A stretch of DNA of 35,996 nt from Burkholderiaceae bacterium. GTDB lineage: Bacteria > Pseudomonadota > Gammaproteobacteria > Burkholderiales > Burkholderiaceae. Positions 17,607-24,945 of the stretch are shown here, one piece after another. A program made the translations under genes and the position numbers. Below the pieces are notes generated by a model. The model was not told the origin of the DNA. It worked only from the letters and a program-made list of their open reading frames with translations, and made no database searches. The stretch spans positions 1 through 35,996 of the forward strand of contig JAJPEN010000086.1 of the NCBI GenBank assembly GCA_021166835.1, given 5' to 3'. Position 1 is the first letter of the stretch; every line of letters begins with the position of its first letter.

Positions 17607-19048
17607 TGCGGACGGCCGGCGTCGCCGCAGAGACGACGGCGGCTGCGCGCGCCCGTCCGATCAGCCTGTTCTGGCGCACCTTCGGCCTGGTCGCGCTGCT
17701 GATCGTCGCGAGCTTCGCCGCGATGATCGCCGCCGCCCGCCTGCTCGAGCGCGCCCCGCCCGAGCAGCGCCTGGCGTGGGAAGTCGCCTCGGTGGTCAAT
17801 CTCACGCGCTCGGCGCTGGTCAGCGCCGAGCCCGACCGTCGCCTGCAGCTGCTCGACGAGCTGGCGCAGCAGGAAGAAGTTCGGGTGCTGCCGAAGGAAC
17901 CCGGCGACCGCATCGACACTTCGGCCACCGGCCCGCGCCTGCGCGCGCTCGAGCCGCGGCTGCGCGCGCTGCTCGGCCGCTCGACGCAGGTGGCAGGCCG
18001 CGTGAACGGCGTCGACGCGGTCTGGATCAGCTTCGAGATCGACGGCGACGACTACTGGCTGATCCTGCCGCGCGACCGCGTCGAGCGGCAGTTCGGCCCG
18101 AGCCCGGCGCTGCTGTCGCTGATCGCCGCCGCCTTCGCGCTGGTGGGCGCGCTGGTCATCTCGCGGCTGGTCAACCGCCCGCTGTCGGATCTCGCCGGCG
18201 CGATCGGCGCGCTCAGCCGCGGGCGCGCGCCCGCGCCGCTCGCCGAGGCCGGGCCGACCGAGATCGCCGCGGTCAACCGACGCTTCAACCGGCTGGCCGC
18301 CGATCTCGCGCAGCTCGACGCCGACCGTGCGCTGGCGCTCGCCGGCATCTCGCACGACATCCGCAATCCGCTCGCGCGCCTGCGCATCGAGGTCGAGCTG
18401 GCGCCGCTGGCCGAAGCGCAGCGCGCATCGATGGTCGACGACATCGAGCGCATCGACCGCATCGTCGGACAGTTCATCGGCTATGCGCAGATCGCGCAGC
18501 CGCCGCGCGCCGAGCTGGTCGACGTCTCGGCGATGCTCGCGTCGATCGCCAACGCCTACCGCGGCGAGATCGAGTCGGGCGCACTGGCGCTGGCCATCGA
18601 CGCCGACGAGAGACTGCGCTGGTACGGCGACCCCACCGACCTGCAGCGGGCGATCGGCAACGTCGTCGACAACGCGTTGCACCATGCGCGCCCCGACGAC
18701 ACGCGCGCCGTGCAGGTGCAGCTGCAGGTGCGCGCCACCGACGCCGGTCTCGCGCTGACGCTTCGCGACGACGGACCGGGGATCGCCGACGAGGACGTCG
18801 AGCGGCTGCTGCGTCCGTTCACGCGGATCGACACCGCGCGCGGCGAACACGGCGGATCGGGACTGGGACTGGCGATCGTCGACCGGCTCGCGCGCCGGTA
18901 CGGCGGTCGCGCCCGGCTGTCGAACGACGAACGCGGCGGCCTGCGCGTCGAGATCGACCTGCCCGACTACCAAGCGCCCGGGCAGCGCGAATCGGCGGCG
19001 CGCGCCGGGCGCAGCGGGAGCGCCGGCCGGATCGCCAATAGAAAGTAG
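17606..19048 (+). CDS. envZ: EnvZ-type sensor histidine kinase
   Basis: 480 residues from ATG 17606, which overlaps the ompR stop by one base (TGATG); a TTG directly upstream is also in frame. Layout: TM1 about 22-44, a periplasmic domain of about 120 residues, TM2 about 168-188, HAMP (about 189-242), then the H-box LAGISHDIRNPLARLR with phosphoacceptor H250, N-box VVDNALHHA, and G-boxes DDGPGIAD and GGSGLGLAIV. EnvZ proteins have SHDLRTP at the H-box; the N in SHDIRNP replaces the Thr tied to phosphatase activity in EnvZ. The C-terminal 25 residues are a low-complexity tail. It phosphorylates the adjacent OmpR. Confidence 0.9.
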   Translation: MRTAGVAAETTAAARARPISLFWRTFGLVALLIVASFAAMIAAARLLERAPPEQRLAWEVASVVNLTRSALVSAEPDRRLQLLDELAQQEEVRVLPKEPGDRIDTSATGPRLRALEPRLRALLGRSTQVAGRVNGVDAVWISFEIDGDDYWLILPRDRVERQFGPSPALLSLIAAAFALVGALVISRLVNRPLSDLAGAIGALSRGRAPAPLAEAGPTEIAAVNRRFNRLAADLAQLDADRALALAGISHDIRNPLARLRIEVELAPLAEAQRASMVDDIERIDRIVGQFIGYAQIAQPPRAELVDVSAMLASIANAYRGEIESGALALAIDADERLRWYGDPTDLQRAIGNVVDNALHHARPDDTRAVQVQLQVRATDAGLALTLRDDGPGIADEDVERLLRPFTRIDTARGEHGGSGLGLAIVDRLARRYGGRARLSNDERGGLRVEIDLPDYQAPGQRESAARAGRSGSAGRIANRK

Positions 19049-19073
19049 CAATCAATCGCATCCCGCTGATCAA

Positions 19074-19103
19074 TTGGATTTTTCAATCGAACTTTGCTAC
19101 ATT
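19074..19103 (+). promoter_or_regulatory. Promoter for rubrerythrin
   Basis: In an unusually A+T-rich stretch, TTGGAT (19074-19079, weak -35) and TACATT (19098-19103) are spaced 18 nt. The -10 is preceded by TGC, making an extended -10 (TGnTACATT). This would give a leader of about 70 nt before the rubrerythrin ATG. Confidence 0.5.
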
Positions 19104-19181
19104 GCCTGCGACCGGCGCGTGAGCGCCCTCGCCGCGGGCAGCAACGCACGCCCGCAACCCTTCATCGAACAGGAGACTCCC

Positions 19182-19601
19182 ATGGCCGCGTTGAAAGGCA
19201 CCCGGACCCATCAGAACCTGAAGGACGCGTTCGCCGGCGAGAGCCAGGCCAATCGCCGCTATCTGTACTTCGCCAACAAGGCCGACGTCGAGGGCCAGCC
19301 GGAGATCGCGGCGCTGTTCCGCTCGACCGCCGAAGGCGAGACGGGCCATGCGCACGGGCATCTGGACTACCTCGCGGAAGTCGGCGACCCGGCCACCGAC
19401 CTGCCGATCGGCAGCTCGGAGAAGAACCTGAAATCGGCGGTGGCCGGCGAAACGCACGAGTACACCGACATGTATCCGGGCATGGCGAAGGCGGCACGCG
19501 ACGAAGGCTTCGACGAGATCGCCGACTGGTTCGAGACGCTCGCGAAGGCCGAGCGTTCGCACGCGAACAAGTTCGCCAGGGCGCTCGAGTCGATTGCCTG
19601 A
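19182..19601 (+). CDS. Rubrerythrin-family diiron protein, short form
   Basis: 139 residues: the ferritin-like four-helix bundle of rubrerythrin without the C-terminal rubredoxin domain. All expected diiron ligands are present: E20, E53 and H56 (ExxH), E90, E93, E124 and H127 (ExxH). In relatives the site reduces hydrogen peroxide using electrons from a rubredoxin-like partner. ATG 19182 is preceded by AGGAGA. The frame is open to 19074, but only this start keeps ligand numbering like the classical rubrerythrins. It is followed by an internal terminator and then the Fe-S and DUF3501 genes, a trio I have seen together in other proteobacteria. A role in oxidative-stress defence is inferred. Confidence 0.92.
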   Translation: MAALKGTRTHQNLKDAFAGESQANRRYLYFANKADVEGQPEIAALFRSTAEGETGHAHGHLDYLAEVGDPATDLPIGSSEKNLKSAVAGETHEYTDMYPGMAKAARDEGFDEIADWFETLAKAERSHANKFARALESIA

Positions 19602-19645
19602 ACGGGCACCGGGGCCCTGCGCCCCGGGCACAGGTTGGACGACGA

Positions 19646-19668
19646 GGGGAGCGCTGCGCTCCCCTTTT
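19646..19668 (+). terminator. Rho-independent terminator-like hairpin after rubrerythrin
   Basis: Stem GGGGAGCG/CGCTCCCC (19646-19653 and 19657-19664) with a 3-nt loop and a following TTTT (19665-19668). A second perfect stem, CCGGGGC/GCCCCGG (19609-19615 and 19621-19627), lies directly after the stop codon. The short T run suggests partial termination, leaving rubrerythrin mRNA more abundant than the downstream genes. Confidence 0.65.
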
Positions 19669-19684
19669 CGCGAGGACATCCCCG

Positions 19685-21040
19685 ATGACTGCACGAGAAG
19701 GGTCGCTCGAAGCGCCCACCCGTCACGCGCTCGACTGGAAGAACCCGGAGTTCTACGACGAGACGAAGGCGCTCGACGAGATGCACCGCGTCTTCGACAT
19801 CTGCCACGGATGCCGGCGCTGCGTGAGCCTGTGCAACGCCTTCCCGACGCTGTTCGACCTGATCGACGAATCGGCCAGCGGCGAGATCGACGGCGTCGCG
19901 CGCGCGGACTACGCGAAGGTGGTCGACCAGTGCTATCTGTGCGACCTCTGCTACATGACGAAGTGCCCGTACGTTCCGCCGCATCCGTGGAACGTCGACT
20001 TCCCGCACGTGATGCTGCGCGGCAAGGCGATCGCCTTCCGCAAGGGCACGCCGACGAAATTCCGCGACGCCAACCTGTCGGCCACCGACCGCAACGGCAG
20101 GCTGGCGGCGATCCCGATCGTCGCGCAGACGGTCAATGCGGCGACCCGCAACGCCGCGGTGCGCAAGGTGATCGAGAAGAGCGTCGGCGTGCACCACGGT
20201 GCGTGGTTGCCCGACTTCGCGCCGCGCAAGTTCCGTTCGAAGGCCGAAGCGTCCGCGAACGCCGCGGTGCGCGACGGCGCGCGCACGCCCGGCAAGGTCG
20301 TCGTCTACGCCACCTGCTACGTGAACTACAACGAGCCGGGCATCGGCCACGACCTGCTGAAGATCCTCGCGCACAACGAGATCCCGTACGTCTTCGTCGA
20401 ACGCGAGGCCTGCTGCGGAATGCCCAGGCTGGAGCTGGGCGACCTCGACGCGGTGGAGAAGCTCAAGGAGCGCAACGTGCCGGCGCTGGCGAAGCTCGCC
20501 CGCGAAGGCTACGCGATCCTCGCGCCGATTCCGTCGTGCGCGCTGATGTACAAGCAGGAGCTTCCGCTGCTCTTTCCCGACGACGAAGACGTGCGCACGG
20601 TGCGCGACGCGATGTTCGATCCCTTCGAGTACTTCGTGCAGCGCGCGAAGGACGGCCTGCTGAAGACGGACTTCGCGCGCGGGCTGGGCAACGTTTCGTA
20701 TCACGTCGCCTGCCATCTGCGCGTGCAGAACATCGGCCAGAAGACCCGCGAGCTGCTCGAGACGATCCCCGGCACGCGCCTGCGCACAGTCGAGCGATGC
20801 TCCGGCCACGCCGGCACCTGGGGCGTGAAGAAGGAGTTCCACGAGATCGCGATGAAGATCGGCCGGCCGGTGTTCCGCCAGATGGGCGAACACCCGGACG
20901 GCGAACCCGACTGGATCTCGTCGGACTGCCAGCTCGCCGGTCATCACATCGCGCAGGGCATGTCGGCCACCGGACGCAGCGTCGACGACCGGCTCGCGCA
21001 TCCGCTGACGCTGCTGCGCATGGCATACGGCTTGCCCTGA
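19685..21040 (+). CDS. Two-cluster Fe-S protein with CCG domains (GlpC/HdrD-like)
   Basis: 451 residues. The N-terminal ferredoxin-like region has C40-C43-C46-C50 (CHGCRRCVSLC) and C83-C86-C89-C94 (CYLCDLCYMTKCP), predicting two 4Fe-4S clusters; the spacing before the last Cys of the second is four residues instead of the usual three. Two cysteine-rich CCG-type domains follow: CYVNYNEPGIG with ACCGMPRLE, and CHLRVQNIGQ with ERCSGHAG. In the second, CSG replaces CCG. Such proteins pass electrons (GlpC to quinone, HdrD in heterodisulfide reduction). No catalytic flavoprotein partner is adjacent, so its donor and acceptor are unknown. It is flanked by rubrerythrin and DUF3501; an electron route to rubrerythrin is only inference. 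Start ATG 19685 has a weak ribosome site (GCGAGGAC). Confidence 0.88.
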   Translation: MTAREGSLEAPTRHALDWKNPEFYDETKALDEMHRVFDICHGCRRCVSLCNAFPTLFDLIDESASGEIDGVARADYAKVVDQCYLCDLCYMTKCPYVPPHPWNVDFPHVMLRGKAIAFRKGTPTKFRDANLSATDRNGRLAAIPIVAQTVNAATRNAAVRKVIEKSVGVHHGAWLPDFAPRKFRSKAEASANAAVRDGARTPGKVVVYATCYVNYNEPGIGHDLLKILAHNEIPYVFVEREACCGMPRLELGDLDAVEKLKERNVPALAKLAREGYAILAPIPSCALMYKQELPLLFPDDEDVRTVRDAMFDPFEYFVQRAKDGLLKTDFARGLGNVSYHVACHLRVQNIGQKTRELLETIPGTRLRTVERCSGHAGTWGVKKEFHEIAMKIGRPVFRQMGEHPDGEPDWISSDCQLAGHHIAQGMSATGRSVDDRLAHPLTLLRMAYGLP

Positions 21041-21083
21041 CGGCAGCGAAGCGAACGATCACCGGAACACGGAGGGAATCGAG

Positions 21084-21668
21084 ATGGAAAAGGTCACCCG
21101 CGATTCGCTGATGACGCTCGAGGCATACGCGCGCGCGCGCAGCGACATGCGCACGAAGGTGCTCGAGCACAAGAAGAACCGCAAGGTGCCGCTGGGCGCG
21201 CACGTGACGCTGCTGTTCGAGGACGGGCAGACCGTGCGCTACCAGATCCAGGAGATGTTGCGCATCGAGCGGATCTTCGAGGACGAGAGCATCCAGCACG
21301 AGCTGGACGCCTACAACCCGCTGATTCCCGACGGCACGAACCTGAAGGCGACGATGCTCATCGAATACGAGGACGTCGAGCAGCGGCGCCGCGAGCTGGC
21401 GCGGCTGGTCGGCATCGAGCACCGCGTCTGGGTCCGCGTGCAGGGACACGGGAAGGTCTACGCGATCGCCGACGAGGATCTCGACCGCTCCACCGAGGAG
21501 AAGACCTCGGCCGTGCATTTCCTGCGCTTCGAGCTCGAGCCCGCGATGATCCAGGCGCTGAAGGCCGGCGCCGCGCTCGGCGCCGGCATCGATCACGAGA
21601 ACTATCCGGCGCAGGCCGAGCCGCTGCCCGACGCGGTGCGCGATTCGCTGGCGGCCGACCTCGACTGA
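21084..21668 (+). CDS. DUF3501 family protein
   Basis: 194 residues, soluble, no signal peptide. The sequence is typical of DUF3501: MEKVTRDSLMTLEAYARAR, HVTLLFEDGQTVRYQIQEMLRIERIFED, and the C-terminal VHFLRFEL. Biochemical function is unknown. ATG 21084 is preceded by GGAGG. The gene lies 43 nt after the Fe-S protein, and the pairing of the two families recurs by my recollection, which suggests that it supports or regulates that protein. It is convergent with the lipoyl-transferase gene 24 nt away, with no obvious terminator between. Confidence 0.88.
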   Translation: MEKVTRDSLMTLEAYARARSDMRTKVLEHKKNRKVPLGAHVTLLFEDGQTVRYQIQEMLRIERIFEDESIQHELDAYNPLIPDGTNLKATMLIEYEDVEQRRRELARLVGIEHRVWVRVQGHGKVYAIADEDLDRSTEEKTSAVHFLRFELEPAMIQALKAGAALGAGIDHENYPAQAEPLPDAVRDSLAADLD

Positions 21669-21692
21669 TCGCGCGCGGCGCGCCAACCTGCA

Positions 21693-22442
21693 TCAGCCCC
21701 CTTCGAGAGCGCTTGCCAGCGCCGCGTCGATCGCCGCGGCCAGGTCCGAGGCGAAGTCCTCGCGCTGCCTTTCGCTCGACGGCGCGAAGCCTGCCGATTT
21801 ACGGATCGATTGGCGGATCGATTCGCAGTCGATGGTGCGCGCGGCAAGCGCTTCGAGTGCGTCGCTGCGATCGAGCGCTTCGCACAGCAGCGACCAGGGC
21901 GGGCGCCACAGCAGCGTGCCGGCGACGAGCGCGATGCCGCTCGCGCGGCGCTGCTGCGCGAGTCCGCTCAGTTTGCGGCGGCCGCTGCCCACCAGTTCCC
22001 ACGGCGAGAGCGCGCCGAAGCATGCCCAGGGAAGCGGTTCGAAGCCGGCGACCCGCGAGTCGCCGTCGCGAAGCTCCCGCGGCGACAGCAGACGGGAGTC
22101 GACGCCGAAGGCCTGCAGCACGCGTGCATGCAGCTCGCCGAACCACCGATAGCTGTCGACGAGCGCGCCGGCCGAGAGCGGGTGCGCCGACGGCAGCAGC
22201 ACGCTGACGCCGATCATCCACGGGCCCGCGAGCACTGCGCCGCCGCCCGAGGCGCGCACGAGCACCGGTAGCGTCGCGCCCGCGCGCGCGGCGATCTCGT
22301 CGTGCCGCCGCCGCTGCGACAGCCCCAGCACGATCGCCGGCGCGCGATAGCGCCACACCCGCCACTGCGCCCGCGTGACGGGTTCGGCGAGCGCCTTCCG
22401 GATCCAGTCCTGCTCGTCGTCGGCGCTCGCCTGCACGTGCAT
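21693..22442 (-). CDS. Lipoate/octanoate protein transferase family (LplA/LipM-like)
   Basis: 249 residues, BPL/LplA/LipB catalytic fold. Motifs are VRASGGGAVLAGPWMIGVS (62-80, the substrate-binding RRxSGGGAVYHD equivalent) and GRRKLSGLAQQR (154-165) with the conserved lysine K157. C141 lies in ACFGALSPWEL, the position of the catalytic Cys of B. subtilis LipM (CFDAPSWYEL) as I recall it; so it may be an octanoyltransferase rather than an ATP-using ligase. The start is ATG 22442. It is 11 nt downstream of the stand-alone lipoyl-domain gene, which makes that protein its obvious substrate. The C-terminal 50 residues are less conserved and Ala-rich. Confidence 0.85.
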   Translation of the reverse strand: MHVQASADDEQDWIRKALAEPVTRAQWRVWRYRAPAIVLGLSQRRRHDEIAARAGATLPVLVRASGGGAVLAGPWMIGVSVLLPSAHPLSAGALVDSYRWFGELHARVLQAFGVDSRLLSPRELRDGDSRVAGFEPLPWACFGALSPWELVGSGRRKLSGLAQQRRASGIALVAGTLLWRPPWSLLCEALDRSDALEALAARTIDCESIRQSIRKSAGFAPSSERQREDFASDLAAAIDAALASALEGG

Positions 22443-22453
22443 CGACTACGTGC

Positions 22454-22705
22454 TCACGCGGTTTCGCGCAACCACCCGATCGGCACGCCGCGCGCGAAGG
22501 TCGAGCCGGCGGCGACGTCGATGCGGTCGATCGTTCCGTCGGCCGACGCCGTCAGCTCGATGCTCGTCTTCACCAACACGACGACGGCCAGCACCGCGCC
22601 CGCCTTCACCGCTTCGCCCTGCCCGACGAGCCAGCGGTCGACCAGCGCTTCGGTTCCCGGCTCGACGTCCTTCCAGGTGCCGTCGTCGAGACCGATCGCG
22701 ATCAT
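22454..22705 (-). CDS. Stand-alone lipoyl-domain protein
   Basis: 83 residues making up a single biotinyl/lipoyl domain: a first half with GTWKDVEPGTEALVDRWLVGQGEAVKAGAVLA and the hairpin VLVKTSIELTASADG carrying the predicted modified lysine K46. Here VKTS stands where E2 proteins have DKAT. There is no peripheral-subunit-binding or acyltransferase domain, so it is a free carrier rather than an E2. ATG 22705 overlaps the E1 beta stop by 4 nt (ATGA). It should accept the acyl group from E1 alpha/beta and be lipoylated by the next gene product. Where the acyl group goes afterwards is not answered by this window. Confidence 0.88.
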   Translation of the reverse strand: MIAIGLDDGTWKDVEPGTEALVDRWLVGQGEAVKAGAVLAVVVLVKTSIELTASADGTIDRIDVAAGSTFARGVPIGWLRETA

Positions 22706-23742
22706 GCGGGAACCGCCTGGCGCAGCGACGAAGCGCACAACGCGCGCGCCGCCGCGGCGATCGACTCGGCCTGCGGGATCACGGCGCGCTCGAGCACGCG
22801 GCTGTACGGAATCGGCACGTCGGGCACGGCAAGCCGGCGCACCGGCGCGCGCAGCGACACGGCGTCGAGGTTCTCGGCAACGATCGCGCAGATCTCGCCG
22901 CTCAGCCCGAAGCTGAGGTAGTCCTCGTCGACGACGAGCAGTCGCCCGGTCTTGCCCACCGAAGCGAGCACGGCCTGCCGATCGAGCGGAACCAGCGTGC
23001 GCAGGTCGATCACCTCGGCGTCGATGCCCTCGCGCGCGAGTTCGTCCGCCGCCAGCACCGCCTTGTGCACCATCTGGCTCAGCGTGACGATCGTGAGGTC
23101 GCGGCCTTCGCGCACGACGCTCGCCGCGCCGAAGGGCAGCGCATAGGGCTCGGCCGGAACCTCGCGCGTGCTGCCCTCGAAATACGCCATCCACGGCAAC
23201 CCCATGATCCCCTTGTGGAACATGAAGAGCACGGGGTTGTCGTCGCGGATCGCCTGGATCATCAGGCCTTTCGCGTCGTAGGCGTTCGACGGGACGACGA
23301 CCTTCATCCCCGGCAGGTGCGCGAAAGTGGCGTACAGGCACTGCGAGTGCTGCGCGGCGTCGCTGTAGCCGCCGCCGATCGCGGTCATCAGCACCACCGG
23401 CAGGCGGATGTTGCCGCCGGCCATGTACGTGTTCTTCGCCAGATGGTTGTAGATCTGGTCCATGCACACGCCGAAGAAGTCGACGAACATCAGCTCGGCG
23501 ATCGGACGCAGGCCGGCGGCGGCGGCGCCGGTGGCCGCGCCGATGAACGCCGTCTCGGAGATCGGCGTATCCATGATCCGCTCGGCGCCGAAGCGGTCGA
23601 GCAGTCCGCCGGTGGCGCCGAAGATGCCGCCGTAGCGGCCGATGTCCTCGCCCATCACGAAGACGCCCGGGTCGCGTTCCATCTCCTGCGCGATCGCCTC
23701 GGAGATCGCCTGCGCCATGGTCAGGGTGCGGGATTCGCTCAT
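22702..23742 (-). CDS. 2-oxoacid/acetoin-type dehydrogenase E1 beta subunit
   Basis: 346 residues, transketolase-like pyrimidine-binding domain plus C-terminal domain. Typical marks are GEDIGRYGGIFGATGGL (31-47), the thiamine-activating glutamate E63 in ISETAFIGAA, FVDFFGVCMDQI, and SDAAQHSQ carrying the beta-subunit histidine. The C-terminal half has DLRTLVPLD and VVDEDYLSFG. It pairs with E1 alpha to decarboxylate a 2-oxoacid (or cleave acetoin) and reductively acylate a lipoyl group. AAGGAG lies 8-13 nt before ATG 23742. E1 alpha is 12 nt upstream and the lipoyl gene overlaps downstream. Confidence 0.92.
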   Translation of the reverse strand: MSESRTLTMAQAISEAIAQEMERDPGVFVMGEDIGRYGGIFGATGGLLDRFGAERIMDTPISETAFIGAATGAAAAGLRPIAELMFVDFFGVCMDQIYNHLAKNTYMAGGNIRLPVVLMTAIGGGYSDAAQHSQCLYATFAHLPGMKVVVPSNAYDAKGLMIQAIRDDNPVLFMFHKGIMGLPWMAYFEGSTREVPAEPYALPFGAASVVREGRDLTIVTLSQMVHKAVLAADELAREGIDAEVIDLRTLVPLDRQAVLASVGKTGRLLVVDEDYLSFGLSGEICAIVAENLDAVSLRAPVRRLAVPDVPIPYSRVLERAVIPQAESIAAAARALCASSLRQAVPA

Positions 23743-23754
23743 GATCGATCTCCT

Positions 23755-24762
23755 TCAGACGAACACGTCGGCCAGCGCGTCGGCCGGCTTCGGGTCCTCG
23801 GCGGCGCGCGCGAAGGCGAAGGCTTCGTCGACGCGCGCTTTCGCTCGCGCCTCGGCACGCGCGCGCTCCTCGTCGCCGAGCAGTCCCTCCTTCTTCAGTT
23901 GCCCGGCCAGACGCGGAATCGGGTCGTCGGCGCGCAGTCTGGCGACTTCGTCCCTGGGCCGGTAGACCTCGGCGTCACCCTGGAAGTGTCCGAAATAGCG
24001 GTCGGTCCGCACTTCGATCAGCGTGGGCCCTTCGCCGCGCCGTGCGCGCTCGACGGCTTCGCCGGCGGCCTCCCACACCTGGATCGCATCGTTTCGATCC
24101 ACGTGAATGCCCGGCATGCCGTACGCGGGCGCGCGATCGGAAACGCGCGGGACCGACGTCGCGCTCGTCTTCGGCACCGAGATCGCCCAGTGGTTGTCCT
24201 CGCAGATGAAGACCACAGGCAATTGCCACAGCGCCGCGAGGTTCAGCGATTCGTGGAACGACCCCTGGTTGGCCGCGCCCTCGCCGAAGAAGGCGACCGC
24301 GACGCAGTCGCGCCCGAGCTTCTTCGCGGCCAGCGCCGCGCCGCAGGCCGGCGGCAGGCTCGCGCCGATGATGCCGCTGCAGCTGAAGCGATGCTCGGCA
24401 TCGAACAGGTGCATGTGCCCGCCCTTGCCCTTGCCCAATCCGGCCGCCTTGCCGAACATCTCGGCCGTCATCCGGTCGAGCGGCACGCCCTTGGCGATCG
24501 CGAAGTGATGCGGCCGGTGGGTACCGACCACCGTATCTTCCTTCTTCAGATGCGCGCAGACGCCGACGGCAACCGGCTCCTGCCCGGCGGCGAGATGCAT
24601 CTCGCCGGGCACCGGCCCCGAGCCGATGTCGAAAGCGAGTCCCTTCTGGATCTTCGGGGGAAGCTTGCCCTCGAGGTAGACGGCTGCCATCGTCTCCTCG
24701 TAGTGGCGGATCTCGACCATCTTCTCGTACATCCACGGCAGCGCTACGTCGCGGCTTCGCAC
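23755..24762 (-). CDS. 2-oxoacid/acetoin-type dehydrogenase E1 alpha subunit
   Basis: 335 residues from GTG 24762, preceded by GAGGAGG. The thiamine-diphosphate motif runs from G160-E161-G162 (GEGAANQGSFHESLN) to N190 in FICEDN; the family usually has GDG, so Glu replaces Asp. Residues 31-55 (EGKLPPKIQKGLAFDIGSGP) are longer than the GKIPGFLH region of PdhA or AcoA and place it in a distinct subfamily. HRPHHFAIAKG, GLGKGKGGHMHLFD and RYFGHFQGDAEVYR are standard. It is the first gene of the E1alpha-E1beta-lipoyl-transferase run. The substrate cannot be fixed from sequence; acetoin or a branched or short 2-oxoacid are candidates. Confidence 0.91.
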   Translation of the reverse strand: MRSRDVALPWMYEKMVEIRHYEETMAAVYLEGKLPPKIQKGLAFDIGSGPVPGEMHLAAGQEPVAVGVCAHLKKEDTVVGTHRPHHFAIAKGVPLDRMTAEMFGKAAGLGKGKGGHMHLFDAEHRFSCSGIIGASLPPACGAALAAKKLGRDCVAVAFFGEGAANQGSFHESLNLAALWQLPVVFICEDNHWAISVPKTSATSVPRVSDRAPAYGMPGIHVDRNDAIQVWEAAGEAVERARRGEGPTLIEVRTDRYFGHFQGDAEVYRPRDEVARLRADDPIPRLAGQLKKEGLLGDEERARAEARAKARVDEAFAFARAAEDPKPADALADVFV

Positions 24763-24820
24763 GTTCGCCTCCTCGTCCGGATGCGCCGGAACTGAAACGA
24801 ACGATGCGCCGTTCGCGATT

Positions 24821-24850
24821 CCCTCCCGTTGACCGAGGTCAACGGGAGGG
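24821..24850. repeat. Perfect 13-bp inverted repeat upstream of the E1 operon
   Basis: CCCTCCCGTTGAC (24821-24833) and its exact complement (24838-24850) flank a CGAG loop. It lies 58 nt upstream of the E1 alpha start and about 95 nt downstream of the TrpB2 stop. No U-tract follows on either strand, so it may be a dyad operator for the E1 operon or a hairpin in the trpB2 3' end. Confidence 0.75.
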
Positions 24851-24859
24851 ACAAGGGTG

Positions 24860-24930
24860 AAGGGGAAAGGGTGAAGGGGAAAAGCCTCGACTTTGGCAGC
24901 CGGGGCTGTCCCCCTTCACCCTTCCCCCTT
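24860..24930. repeat. Purine/pyrimidine inverted repeat of GGGTGAAGGGG units
   Basis: The left arm (24860-24879) holds one complete AAGGGTGAAGGGG unit and the end of another; a first unit starts at 24853. It pairs almost perfectly with 24910-24930 (CCCCTTCACCCTTCCCCCTT) across a 30-nt loop. The two strands are almost pure purine and pure pyrimidine. It can form a long stem behind trpB2 and may act as terminator or mRNA end stabiliser, or be a dispersed genomic repeat. Confidence 0.75.
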
Positions 24931-24945
24931 CTCCCTTCTCTTTCT

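Noticed and set aside
19685..24762. Fe-S protein plus lipoyl protein as an sHdr-type sulfur-oxidation system
   Set aside because: The lipoyl protein resembles E2 lipoyl domains and is fused by overlap to E1 genes, the Fe-S protein is GlpC-like, and no hdrA/hdrB/hdrC-type set is present.
24821..24850. The 13-bp dyad as a standard Rho-independent terminator
   Set aside because: No run of T follows the stem on either strand, so it lacks the second half of the signal.
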